Assembly (NCBI GenBank): GCA_001941065.1
Contig: MSHJ01000011.1
Span: 186,001-250,000, forward strand
Source: Alistipes sp. Zagget8
GTDB taxonomy: Bacteria; Bacteroidota; Bacteroidia; Bacteroidales; Rikenellaceae
Direction: 5' to 3'
DNA: 64,000 nucleotides
In this document: positions 55,596 through 63,895 of the stretch, in pieces
Position numbering within the stretch: the first letter of the stretch is position 1
Layout of the letters: every line of letters starts with the position of its first letter
Notes under the pieces: model-generated
Databases searched by the model: none
Told to the model about the DNA's origin: nothing
The model's input: the letters and a program-made list of their open reading frames with translations, nothing else
Program-made: the position numbers and the translations under genes

Positions 55596-56237
55596 TTATT
55601 TCACCGTTCGGCGGTCTGTGAATTTCCGGTAGGCCCAAAAAGCCGCCCAGCCCAGGATTATCCCGACCAGCGTGCCCCACACGAGGTCCATCGGGAAATG
55701 CTTGCCCAGGTAGATGCGCGAGTAGCAGATCACGAGCGTGCAGAGGACCATCAGCCACGTGAACCACCTGCGGCGAATCACCGAGGCCGACAGCACGGCC
55801 AGCGCGACGATCGTCGCCGCATGGGCCGAGACGGTTCCGTAGCGGCCGCTCACGGCTTCGACCGGAACGTGGACCGTCCAGTCGCCGGGGGTGCCGGCCA
55901 TGCGCAGTGCCCGCAGCGAATCGGGTGCGATGTCCAGTCCTTCGAGCGAGGGGGTGAACATCGGACGCCAGCGCGGCTCGAATCCGGGCATCAGGTCGCC
56001 CAGCACGCCGTTGTGCTTGAAGATGCCCGACACCATGTCCGAGAGGACCAGCGCCGCGACCATCAGCAGGGTGAAAACGACGACGTTGCGCCATCCGCCG
56101 CGCCGCCACACGAGCCAGAGTATCAGCGCATAGAGCGGCAGCCACATCGCCGTGCCCGAGACGGTCAGCATCAAGCGGTCCATAAAGGGGCCGCCGTCGA
56201 AATTCAGGGCTAAAAAGAGGTTATGGTCGCAATTCAT
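55596..56237 (-). CDS. PAP2-family membrane phosphatase
   Basis: 213 residues with five or six membrane segments (YALILWLVW, VVVFTLLMVAALVLS, ATIVALAVLSASVI, WLMVLCTLVICYS, LVWGTLVGIILGWAAFWAY). Of the three PAP2 motifs, SRIYLGKHFPMDL is complete (His, Asp); the second reads GRYGTVSAHAAT rather than PSGH; the first (KxxxxxxRP) is loose (FEPRWRP). Probably acts on lipid pyrophosphates or phosphates such as undecaprenyl pyrophosphate; activity is not certain. Confidence 0.85.
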   Translation of the reverse strand: MNCDHNLFLALNFDGGPFMDRLMLTVSGTAMWLPLYALILWLVWRRGGWRNVVVFTLLMVAALVLSDMVSGIFKHNGVLGDLMPGFEPRWRPMFTPSLEGLDIAPDSLRALRMAGTPGDWTVHVPVEAVSGRYGTVSAHAATIVALAVLSASVIRRRWFTWLMVLCTLVICYSRIYLGKHFPMDLVWGTLVGIILGWAAFWAYRKFTDRRTVK

Positions 56238-56308
56238 AGGCTAAAAGTCGAAGGTGAAAGTTCGGGTAAATAATCCGGTCGCCGGATTGTCCGCATTCCG
56301 GTTGCGTC

Positions 56309-56376
56309 GCGACAAGCCCCCGCCAAGGCGGGGGTTTGGGGGTGGGTCCAATTTGCAAACGCCGCTGCAAGCGGCG
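56309..56376 (-). repeat. Two-hairpin intergenic repeat, copy 3 (reversed)
   Basis: Read on the minus strand: CGCCGC-ttgca-GCGGCG, then TTTGCAAATTGGACCCACC and CCAAA, then CCCCCGCC/GGCGGGGG and CTTGTCGC. The stem halves are those of copy 2 in the opposite order, so pairing is kept. Between the PAP2 gene and the MBOAT gene. Confidence 0.8.
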
Positions 56377-56417
56377 AAAACGACATTCTGGGATGCATGA
56401 GCGGGTTCATATACGTA

Positions 56418-57923
56418 TCAGAACTGGAAATAGATAAACGGCTGTATATCGCTGGATTTGATCTGCATGACGCACCAGATCATCGCCGCGGCCATCACCA
56501 CCTGCAGCACCAGCGGTGCGTGGACCACCATGCGCTGTGCCAGCGCGTCCACCCGGCCCGGAAGCAGGTGGAGGAGGTATCCCGCGGCGATCAGGACGAA
56601 GACGGCGGCGTAACCCGTCACGACCTGCGGAATCATCGCGGCGTTGAAATTCTCGAAAATCTGGTGCAGCATCAAGGTAACGGTCTGCATCGACTCGGCG
56701 CGGAACATCAGCCACCCGAAGCAGACGATGTTGAACGTGAGGAAGATGCCTGCCGCTCGGCTCCACCAGTGCATCTGGGCTCCGGAGGCTTTGGCGCCCG
56801 GAACGACCGCCATCCAGAGCTTGTGCAGGGCCAGCGCCACGCCGTGCAGGCCGCCCCAGAGGATGAAACGCACCGCCGCGCCGTGCCACAGTCCGCCCAG
56901 CAGCATCGTCAGCAGCAGGTTGCCGTAGGTCCGGATGCGGCCTTTGCGGTTGCCGCCCAGCGAGATGTAGAGGTAGTCGCGCAGCCACGACGAGAGCGAG
57001 ATATGCCACCGCCGCCAGAACTCGGTGATCGTCGCCGATTTGTAGGGGGCGTCGAAGTTCTTGGGGAAGCGGAATCCCAGCAGCAGGGCGATGCCGATGG
57101 CCATGTCCGAGTAGCCCGAGAAGTCGCAGTAGATTTGCAGCGCGTAGCCGTAAATGCCCATCAGGCATTCGAACCCGGAGTAGAGCAGCGGTTCGTCGAA
57201 GATGCGGTCGACGAAGTTCAGCGAGATGTAGTCCGAAATGATCGCTTTCTTGAACAAACCCGTGAGGATCAGGAAGACGCCTGTGCCGAACATCGTCTTC
57301 GTGACGACGATCGGATTCTGGCGGATCTGCGGAATGAAGTCGCGCGCCCGGACGATCGGGCCGGCCACTAACTGCGGAAAGAATGACAGGTAAAAGAGAT
57401 AGTCCAACCAGTTCGACAAAGGCTTCAACTGACCGCGGTAAATGTCTATGGTATAGCTCATCGACTGAAAGACGAAGAACGAAATGCCGACCGGCAGGAA
57501 GATGTTCTGGAACTGCAGGAATCCCTGCCCGAACAGCTGGTTGGAGATGTCGATGAGGAAGTTGGTGTACTTGAAATACCCGAGCATCCCGAGGTTGATG
57601 ACCACGCTCAATAGTACCAGCCAGCGTTTCAGGCTCTTGAACCGGGCGCGGTAGATGCCCTGCGCAATCAGGAAATCGCTGGCCGCGGCGAAGACCAGCA
57701 GCAGGAAATAGATGCCGCTCGACTTGTAGTAAAAATAGAGCGAGAAGGCGATGACGTAGACGATGCGGGCCATCGGCGCACGGCGGAAGGCGCTGTAAAT
57801 GAGCAGGAATCCCGCGAACAGGAAGAGGAACAGCCCGCTGCTGAAGATCAGCGGCGACGAAGCGTCGTAAGCGAACAGCGCCTGCACCTTGTCCCAAAGG
57901 CCGTCCGTCACAGGAAAGGTCAT
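56418..57923 (-). CDS. MBOAT-family O-acyltransferase (AlgI/PatA-like)
   Basis: 501 residues with about eleven membrane segments. Signature sequence: the long loop SFFPQLVAGPIVRARDFIPQ, then YCDFSGYSDMAIGIALLLGF, EFWRRWHISLSSWLRDYLYI and the catalytic His in LLGGLWHGAAVRFILWGGLH. It would pass acyl groups from the cytoplasm to an extracellular acceptor. The SGNH protein gene lies directly upstream, the ATG overlapping its stop by four bases, so the two form a pair. Confidence 0.93.
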   Translation of the reverse strand: MTFPVTDGLWDKVQALFAYDASSPLIFSSGLFLFLFAGFLLIYSAFRRAPMARIVYVIAFSLYFYYKSSGIYFLLLVFAAASDFLIAQGIYRARFKSLKRWLVLLSVVINLGMLGYFKYTNFLIDISNQLFGQGFLQFQNIFLPVGISFFVFQSMSYTIDIYRGQLKPLSNWLDYLFYLSFFPQLVAGPIVRARDFIPQIRQNPIVVTKTMFGTGVFLILTGLFKKAIISDYISLNFVDRIFDEPLLYSGFECLMGIYGYALQIYCDFSGYSDMAIGIALLLGFRFPKNFDAPYKSATITEFWRRWHISLSSWLRDYLYISLGGNRKGRIRTYGNLLLTMLLGGLWHGAAVRFILWGGLHGVALALHKLWMAVVPGAKASGAQMHWWSRAAGIFLTFNIVCFGWLMFRAESMQTVTLMLHQIFENFNAAMIPQVVTGYAAVFVLIAAGYLLHLLPGRVDALAQRMVVHAPLVLQVVMAAAMIWCVMQIKSSDIQPFIYFQF

Positions 57924-59521
57924 TGTACCGGCGGATTAAGCGGTTTGGGAGCGACCGCCGGTAGCAGGTCGCGCTGGATGCGCAATGCCTGCAGGGAGTC
58001 CAGCACGGCGGCTTCCGCCTGCCGACGCAGTTCGGCAGCCCGTTGTTCGGCATAAAGGTCGCAGGCCTCGGCGTTGAGTGCGTCGAACAGCGCCCATGCC
58101 ACGCGGCGGCCGCCGGCGTAGTTGATGTGGGTATAGTCTTTCCCCGCCCAGCCGTTCTTCACGAACTGCTCCATACCGCCCTGCGCGCGCATGGCGTCGC
58201 ACGTGGGCCAGAAGGCCGCGCCCGTATTTCGGGCCGCTTCGCGCTGGAAGTCGAGCATATAGGGGATGGCGTCCATTGGTTCGAAGCCCGTGTCGGTCTT
58301 CGTCGAGCGGTCGCTGACGCCCAGCACCAGCACCGCGGCACCGGGGAAGCAGCTCCGGACGAAAGCCACCATCTTCTCGATCTGCGCAGCGTAGTTGGTG
58401 TAGCCTTTTACGCCCGACTGCATGATGTTGAGCCCGTACTGGAGGATCACCAGGTCGTAACCCGTCAGGGCGTTGATCTGGGCGTTGACCGACGGGTTGG
58501 TCCAGAACATCGCCTGGCCGTTGTTGCTGCGCACCGAGTAGTTGTCGACCACCACGCCGCCGCCTTCGAAGACCGCGCCGTAACCGATGAAGCCCTCCGT
58601 GCCGGAGAGGACCTTGAAGCCCAGCGAGCGAATGTGCGGAGCCGCGACCTCGATCTGGCGCACGGCGTCGTCGCCCGTGATGTCGAATTCGCGGCGTTCG
58701 GTGTCGTTGAGGGTCACCTCGACGCGGCTGTCGGCGGGCGAGAGAAAGAAGATCCGCGCCCCGTTGCACGAGTCGAGCCGTTTGCGGAAATCGGTGTTCT
58801 CCCAGCGGGTCCACGCCCCCGCCGCAGGCTGGCAGACCCAGCCCGAGATGTAGAAATTCTCGCGCAGGTGGGCCGGGGCCGCCTTGCGCTGCATGATGTT
58901 GTAGGTCGTCCAGCCCTTCGACTGGGTTTTGACCGTACGCCGGAAGGCCGTCAGCGGCGAGGCCATCGGGGCGAAACCCGCTCCGCCGCCGGGCCGTTCC
59001 CCGAAAGCCGACTGGAGCCGTTCGCGCAGGTCGGCGGTGAGGATGTCGCCCTCGACGAACGAGTCGCCGAGGAAGGCGATGCGCACCGGGCGCCGGGCGT
59101 TGAGCAGCGTGTCGCAGAAGGCGCGGATGAGGCCGCTGTCGCTGTAATCCTCGATCGGTACCGGCGTCGCGGTGAAGCGCGCCGAGTCGGGTTCGGGGCG
59201 TGCTCCGCGGAGGCTGTCCTGCGGGATAATCCACGCGTAGGAGGTCTGCGCTTCGCGCGGGGCGGTGTCGGCTTCGATCCGTTCGGCGACGGCATCCAGG
59301 TCGACGTGGAAATCCGCTTCGTCGAAAAGGGAGGGTTCGTCGGCGGATTCGGCGGCCGCCGCGTCGTCGAAGGCGAGGACGTCCGAGAGGATGTTGGCAC
59401 GGCGCAGTTTGACGCTTCCGACGCTCTGCGGGGGAATGAAGCCGACGGCCACGAGCACTGCGATGAGCGCCGCGGTCGCCAGCCAACTGCGGTGGGTGTA
59501 GTCTTTTTCGGGGGAGTTCAT
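57920..59521 (-). CDS. Membrane-anchored SGNH/GDSL-type hydrolase or acyltransferase
   Basis: 533 residues from ATG at 59521 (MNSPEKDYTHRSWLATAALI); an eight-codon longer form would overlap the upstream gene. One N-terminal membrane segment (residues 13-32) and then a large periplasmic domain. GDS block is AFLGDSFVEGDIL; the last block is DYTHINYAGGRRVAWALFDA with Asp and His. This is the usual partner of an MBOAT protein in extracellular polysaccharide or peptidoglycan O-acetylation. The acceptor here is unknown. Confidence 0.85.
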   Translation of the reverse strand: MNSPEKDYTHRSWLATAALIAVLVAVGFIPPQSVGSVKLRRANILSDVLAFDDAAAAESADEPSLFDEADFHVDLDAVAERIEADTAPREAQTSYAWIIPQDSLRGARPEPDSARFTATPVPIEDYSDSGLIRAFCDTLLNARRPVRIAFLGDSFVEGDILTADLRERLQSAFGERPGGGAGFAPMASPLTAFRRTVKTQSKGWTTYNIMQRKAAPAHLRENFYISGWVCQPAAGAWTRWENTDFRKRLDSCNGARIFFLSPADSRVEVTLNDTERREFDITGDDAVRQIEVAAPHIRSLGFKVLSGTEGFIGYGAVFEGGGVVVDNYSVRSNNGQAMFWTNPSVNAQINALTGYDLVILQYGLNIMQSGVKGYTNYAAQIEKMVAFVRSCFPGAAVLVLGVSDRSTKTDTGFEPMDAIPYMLDFQREAARNTGAAFWPTCDAMRAQGGMEQFVKNGWAGKDYTHINYAGGRRVAWALFDALNAEACDLYAEQRAAELRRQAEAAVLDSLQALRIQRDLLPAVAPKPLNPPVQ

Positions 59522-59528
59522 TGCCGGG

Positions 59529-60293
59529 TTAGTCGCGCCGTCCAAGGATCAGGAAGACGTAGTAGAGGACCGAGGCAATGGCGCTGAGCGCTGCCACGAG
59601 GTAGGTGCGGGCCGCCCACGAGAGGGCTTCTTTGGCCTGTGCGAGCTGTGCGCCCTGCATCGTATGGCTGGTTTGCAGCCACTCCACGGCACGTGCCGAA
59701 GCGTTGTACTCCACGGGCAGCGTGACCAGCGAGAAGACCGCCGACATGGCGATCATGCCCACTCCGATCCAGCACAGGAGTTCGTTCTGCGTCGTGGCCA
59801 GGATCACGAGGCCCAGGATGATGATCCACGTGGCCGACGACGAGGCGAACTGCACGACGGGAACCAGCTGCGAGCGCAGCGTCAGCGGCGCATAGCCGCG
59901 GGCGTGCTGCACGGCGTGGCCGCATTCGTGGGCGGCGACGGCCGCCGCGGCGACGCTGTTGGACGAGTAGACCGAGTCGCTCAGGTTGACGGTCATCGTC
60001 TGCGGGTTGAAATGGTCGGTGAGGTGGCCGCTGACGTGTGTGATCTTCACGTTGTGGATGTTGTTGTCGCGCAGCATTTTCTCGGCGACTTCGGCGCCGG
60101 TCAGGCCGCCTGGGAACTGCACTTTCGAATACTTCTTGAACACCGACTGCAGGCGCGCCTGCACGATGTAGCCGATGATGCCGATGGCGATGATCAGCAC
60201 GAACATACCCATCGTGGCGGCCGAGTAATTATGACCGGCGCTCTCCTGGGTGTAATAGCCTGCCTGGAGCAGGGTGAAAAGGGGTTGATACAT
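59529..60293 (-). CDS. YugP-like zinc metallopeptidase
   Basis: 254 residues from ATG at 60293 (MYQPLFTLLQAGYYTQESAG). The zinc site is in AAAAVAAHECGHAVQHARGY (HExxH). Four or five membrane segments: FVLIIAIGIIGYIVQA, ATWIIILGLVILATT, IGVGMIAMSAVFSLVTLP and a C-terminal pair. Family: DUF/YugP neutral zinc metallopeptidase, of unknown substrate. It is eight bases before the SGNH gene, so probably in one transcript. Confidence 0.9.
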   Translation of the reverse strand: MYQPLFTLLQAGYYTQESAGHNYSAATMGMFVLIIAIGIIGYIVQARLQSVFKKYSKVQFPGGLTGAEVAEKMLRDNNIHNVKITHVSGHLTDHFNPQTMTVNLSDSVYSSNSVAAAAVAAHECGHAVQHARGYAPLTLRSQLVPVVQFASSSATWIIILGLVILATTQNELLCWIGVGMIAMSAVFSLVTLPVEYNASARAVEWLQTSHTMQGAQLAQAKEALSWAARTYLVAALSAIASVLYYVFLILGRRD

Positions 60294-60345
60294 AACAATT
60301 CGTTTTTTGTTTTTTCGTCGTTTTTCGCGGCGGACCGCGGTCATT

Positions 60346-60410
60346 CACGGCGTGCCGCCGTGTTTGCAAGTCTGACCCACCCCAAACCCCCGCCTCGGCG
60401 GGGGCTTATC
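60346..60410 (+). repeat. Two-hairpin intergenic repeat, copy 4
   Basis: CACGGC-gtgcc-GCCGTG (60346-60362), core TTTGCAAGTCTGACCCACC, CCAAA, then CCCCCGCC/GGCGGGGG and CTTATC. It lies between the YugP-like gene and the SDR gene. Confidence 0.8.
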
Positions 60411-60431
60411 CTGCGGGCACAGATCATTGCC

Positions 60432-61178
60432 TTATTCCTTCCGGTACGTGTAATACGCTCCCGCCTGCTGGGCGGGCATCAGTACCATATCATTAACGTT
60501 CATGTGCGCGGGTAATTGTGCGGCCCATGCGATCGCTTCGGCAATGTCGTCGCCGGTGAGGGGCTCCACACCCGTGTAAACCGCGTCGGCGCGCTCCTTG
60601 TCGCCGTGGAAGCGGACCTCGGAAAACTCCGTTTCGACCATCCCCGGGCGGATTTCCGTGACCTTCACGCCCGCCGACAGCAGGTCGGCGCGCATCGACT
60701 GCGAAATGGCGTGCACGGCGTGCTTCGAGGCGCAGTAGACGGCGCCGTTCTCGTAGGCTTCGGTGCCGGCGATCGAGCCGATATTGAAGATGTGTCCGCC
60801 GCCTGCGGCCACCATCTTCGGGGCGATGACGCGCGTGACGTACAAAAGGCCCTTGACGTTGGTGTCTATCATGGCGTCCCAGTCGCGGGTGTCGCCCCGG
60901 TCGATGTGTTCCAGTCCGGCGGCCAGTCCGGCGTTGTTGACCAGCAGGTCGACCCGTTCGAGCGGCTCCAGGTTGCGGCGCACCTCCTCCTCGGAGCGCA
61001 CGTCGAACACGAGGGCCGTGCAGCGGCCGCCTGCCGCCTCGATTTCGGCACAGAGTGCCGCAAGCCGTTCGGCACGCCGTCCGGTGACCGTGACGGCGTA
61101 TCCCTCTTTCGCAAGCCGGAGCGCCGTGGCGCGTCCGATGCCCGAAGTTGCTCCTGTAATGAGTGCCTGTTTTTGCAT
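60432..61178 (-). CDS. Short-chain dehydrogenase/reductase
   Basis: 248 residues; classical SDR. Nucleotide-binding TGATSGIGRATALRLAK, NADP-type Arg-rich segment TGRRAERL, LVNNAGLAAGL, and the catalytic Tyr-Lys in VYCASKHAVHAIS. Similar to YdfG-type enzymes that act on 3-hydroxy acids; substrate not known. On the other side it is divergent from the LolC/E-like gene. Confidence 0.92.
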   Translation of the reverse strand: MQKQALITGATSGIGRATALRLAKEGYAVTVTGRRAERLAALCAEIEAAGGRCTALVFDVRSEEEVRRNLEPLERVDLLVNNAGLAAGLEHIDRGDTRDWDAMIDTNVKGLLYVTRVIAPKMVAAGGGHIFNIGSIAGTEAYENGAVYCASKHAVHAISQSMRADLLSAGVKVTEIRPGMVETEFSEVRFHGDKERADAVYTGVEPLTGDDIAEAIAWAAQLPAHMNVNDMVLMPAQQAGAYYTYRKE

Positions 61179-61197
61179 AAAAACCCGTTATTTCGGG

Positions 61198-61205
61198 CAA
61201 AAATA
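61198..61205 (-). promoter_or_regulatory. Candidate -7 box for the SDR gene
   Basis: CAAAAATA on the plus strand reads TATTTTTG, fitting TAnnTTTG, 20 bases upstream of the ATG at 61178. The -33 box is not clear, so the call rests on one motif. Confidence 0.4.
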
Positions 61206-61252
61206 CGAAATTTATACGTTTCTTTGCATAAATTTTCGATAAAACAGCTGTC

Positions 61253-62497
61253 GTGAATCTCGCCTTTTTCATCGCCCGCCGTATGGCGAAGCCCTCCCCG
61301 GAGAACAAGCCCGGGGTGATGGAGCGTATCGCCGTGGTGTCGGTGGCGCTGGGCGTGGCGGTGATGATCCTCGCGATGGCCGTTATCATGGGGTTCAAGC
61401 GTGAGGTGGCGCACAAGATGACGGGTTTCGCGGCCCATGTTTCGGTGACCGATGTGCGGGGCGTCAACGCCCTCGATTCGGAACCCGTGCACCGCAGTGC
61501 CCATCTCGAGGAGCTGATCCGGGAGACCGGCGGCTTCGTGTCGATGGCTCCCTATGCTGTGAAGGGCGGCATCGTCCGCACGGCCGACGCCGTGGGCGAG
61601 GTGATGCTCAAGGGGGTCGAGGGGGATTACGACTGGTCGTATTTCCGCGAATGGCTCGTCGACGGCGGGTTGCCCCGCGTGGGGGATTCGGTGCGCACGA
61701 AGGACATCCTGCTGTCGCGGTCGCTGGCCGACAGGATGCTGTTGGGCGTCGGCGACAAGGTCGAGATGCTGTTCGTCGAGCCGGGAGAGATGCCCCGCCG
61801 CGACCGGTTCAAGGTGGCGGGCGTCTATGCCTCGGGGATGGAGGAGATGGACGGCATGGTGGTCGTCACGGACATCCGCAACGTGCAGCGGCTGTCGGAT
61901 TGGGGACCGGACGAAATATCCGGTTACGAGATCCGGACCCGCGACCTGCACGGAGCCGCCGATTTCGCCCGCACGCTCGGGAGGACGCTGCTGTACGACG
62001 ACGAAGACGGTACGGAAAACCTCGCGGTGACGAGCGTCACGGAACGGTATGCCAATATTTTCGACTGGCTGAAGGCCCACGACGTGAATGCCGCGGTGAT
62101 TATCGTCATCATGCTCGTCGTGGCCTTCTTCAACATGGCTTCGGCGCTGCTGATCCTGGTGCTGGAGCGCACCCGCATGATCGGATTGCTGAAGGCCCTC
62201 GGAATGCGCGGCGGCGAACTGCGGCGCATCTTCCTCTGGCGGGCGGCCTTCATCACCCTGCGGGGACTCGCATGGGGCAACGCCGTCGGGCTGGGGCTGT
62301 GCCTCGTGCAGCAATGGACCCACTTGGTGAAACTCAGCTCGGAAGGATACCTGCTCTCGGAGGTGCCCGTGGCGCTGGGGTGGGGATGGTGGTTGGTGCT
62401 GAATGCCGGCTTCATCGCCGCAATCGTCGCCCTGCTGGTGATTCCGACGGCCGTGGTATCCGGCGTGAAACCCGAAGAAACGATACGATACGAATGA
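61253..62497 (+). CDS. LolC/LolE-type ABC transporter permease (FtsX family)
   Basis: 414 residues from a GTG start (MNLAFFIARRMAKPSPENKP). The first membrane segment is IAVVSVALGVAVMILAMAVI; a periplasmic domain of about 200 residues follows; then three segments including VIIVIMLVVAFFNMASALLI, and LLKALGMRGGELRRIFLWRA (the FtsX core and coupling helix). The lipoprotein release role is the family's usual one, but no LolD ATPase is in this window. The gene stands alone, divergent from the SDR gene. Confidence 0.88.
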   Translation: MNLAFFIARRMAKPSPENKPGVMERIAVVSVALGVAVMILAMAVIMGFKREVAHKMTGFAAHVSVTDVRGVNALDSEPVHRSAHLEELIRETGGFVSMAPYAVKGGIVRTADAVGEVMLKGVEGDYDWSYFREWLVDGGLPRVGDSVRTKDILLSRSLADRMLLGVGDKVEMLFVEPGEMPRRDRFKVAGVYASGMEEMDGMVVVTDIRNVQRLSDWGPDEISGYEIRTRDLHGAADFARTLGRTLLYDDEDGTENLAVTSVTERYANIFDWLKAHDVNAAVIIVIMLVVAFFNMASALLILVLERTRMIGLLKALGMRGGELRRIFLWRAAFITLRGLAWGNAVGLGLCLVQQWTHLVKLSSEGYLLSEVPVALGWGWWLVLNAGFIAAIVALLVIPTAVVSGVKPEETIRYE

Positions 62498-62550
62498 AAT
62501 GACAAAATGACAACCAGTTGATGCCGATATTCGCTTCCGGAGGCCGTATT

Positions 62551-62618
62551 CGCCGCCAAAGGCGGCGTTTACAAGTCTGACCCACCCCCAAACCCCCGCC
62601 TCAGGCGGGGGCTTAGTG
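62551..62618 (+). repeat. Two-hairpin intergenic repeat, copy 5
   Basis: CGCCGCC-aaa-GGCGGCG (62551-62567), core TTTACAAGTCTGACCCACC, CCAAA, then CCCCCGCC/GGCGGGGG and CTTAGTGC. Lies between the LolC/E-like gene and ubiE. Confidence 0.8.
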
Positions 62619-62675
62619 CCGCAGACGGCAAAATCGGCGTTTCCGATCCTCTGGAAAATTATGTAATTATTTGAA

Positions 62676-63392
62676 ATGAAACCTTACAATACCGATCAGA
62701 CCAAGAAAGAGGAGGTCCGCGAGATGTTCGACAACATCGCGCCCAAATACGACCTGCTGAACCATACGCTGTCGGTGAACATCGACCGCATCTGGCGCCG
62801 CCGCGTGGTGAACGAGGTGCGGCGTGCGAAACCCCGCCGCATCCTCGACGTGGCGACCGGTACGGGCGACCTGGCGATTGCCCTGGCGCGGCGCATCCGC
62901 GACGTGCAGGTGATGGGCGTCGATCTCTCGGAGGCGATGCTCGCCGTGGCACGCCGCAAAGTCGAGGCCCGGGGACTCGACAACCGCATTGTCCTCGAAA
63001 GGGGCGATGCCGAGCGTCTCGACGTGGCCGACGCTTCGGTCGACGCCGCGACGGTGGCGTTCGGGGTGCGCAATTTCGGCGACCTCGTGGCCGGGCTGCG
63101 CGAACTGGCCCGCACAATAAAACCCGGGGGCAAAGTCGTTATCCTGGAGTTCTCGCGGCCCCGCAACCGGGTGTTCCGGGCGTTGTACGAGTTCTACTCC
63201 TACAAGATCCTGCCCCGCATCGGCGGACTGGTGTCGCGCGACAAACGGGCTTACGAGTATCTGCCGGCTTCGGTGGGGGAGTTTCCCGCGCCGGCGGTGT
63301 TTCTGGAGATGATGGAAAAGGCGGGGTTCCGCAACTGCCGGGCGAGAAGCCAGAGTTTCGGAATTGCGCAGATATATATAGGAGAGCGATGA
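62676..63392 (+). CDS. ubiE: Demethylmenaquinone methyltransferase
   Basis: 238 residues; the last step of menaquinone synthesis. NIAPKYDLLNHTLSVNIDRI and the SAM motif ILDVATGTGDLAIALARR, then VAFGVRNFGDLVAGLRELAR, KPGGKVVILEFSRP and YEYLPASVGEFP are typical of UbiE/MenG. Since only menaquinone genes are visible (menA at 10372), demethylmenaquinone is the likely substrate. Overlaps the next gene by four bases. Confidence 0.95.
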   Translation: MKPYNTDQTKKEEVREMFDNIAPKYDLLNHTLSVNIDRIWRRRVVNEVRRAKPRRILDVATGTGDLAIALARRIRDVQVMGVDLSEAMLAVARRKVEARGLDNRIVLERGDAERLDVADASVDAATVAFGVRNFGDLVAGLRELARTIKPGGKVVILEFSRPRNRVFRALYEFYSYKILPRIGGLVSRDKRAYEYLPASVGEFPAPAVFLEMMEKAGFRNCRARSQSFGIAQIYIGER

Positions 63393-63895
63393 GAAAATTT
63401 CTGTTATACCTGTTGCTGGTCGTGACGGCTGTGTCGATGGGCTCGTGCCGCAAGGCCGTCGAGAAGGCACAGCGCAACATCCGCTTCGAGGGAATCGAGA
63501 AAATCGAACGGCAGGGGCTGACCGGTGCCGAGATAGTCGTGCGGGTGATGAACAATACGGGTTACAAACTGGTGCTCAGCATGGCCGAGATAGACGTCTA
63601 CTATGCCGACGGACGTGTCGGGACCGTCGTGCTGCGCGAACCGGTCGAGGTGCCCCGGCACACGACGGACAGCTTCCGGACGCTGTGGAGATTGAAGATC
63701 GCCGACCCGATGGCGCTTTACGTGCTGCTCAAAAAGGCGGAGTCGGGCGACCTTTCGCAGGTCGGCATCGCCTATGCCCTGGAGGGGCGCGGAGGCCCGG
63801 CGCCCGTAAAAATTTCGCGCGACAGGATGCCGTTGTCGGATTTTTTGAATACCTTTGGCCTTACGTTGCAGGATGTTAAAAACTACTTGAAGTGA
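63389..63895 (+). CDS. Small lipoprotein, LEA/WHy-like
   Basis: 168 residues; lipobox VSMGSC (Cys20). The body has a beta-rich pattern (GLTGAEIVVRVMNNTGYKLV, MAEIDVYYADGRVGTVV) similar to LEA14-type beta-sandwich proteins. Function unknown. Its ATG overlaps the ubiE stop (ATGA), and its TGA shares one base with the next ATG, so all three are probably co-translated. Confidence 0.75.
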   Translation: MRKFLLYLLLVVTAVSMGSCRKAVEKAQRNIRFEGIEKIERQGLTGAEIVVRVMNNTGYKLVLSMAEIDVYYADGRVGTVVLREPVEVPRHTTDSFRTLWRLKIADPMALYVLLKKAESGDLSQVGIAYALEGRGGPAPVKISRDRMPLSDFLNTFGLTLQDVKNYLK

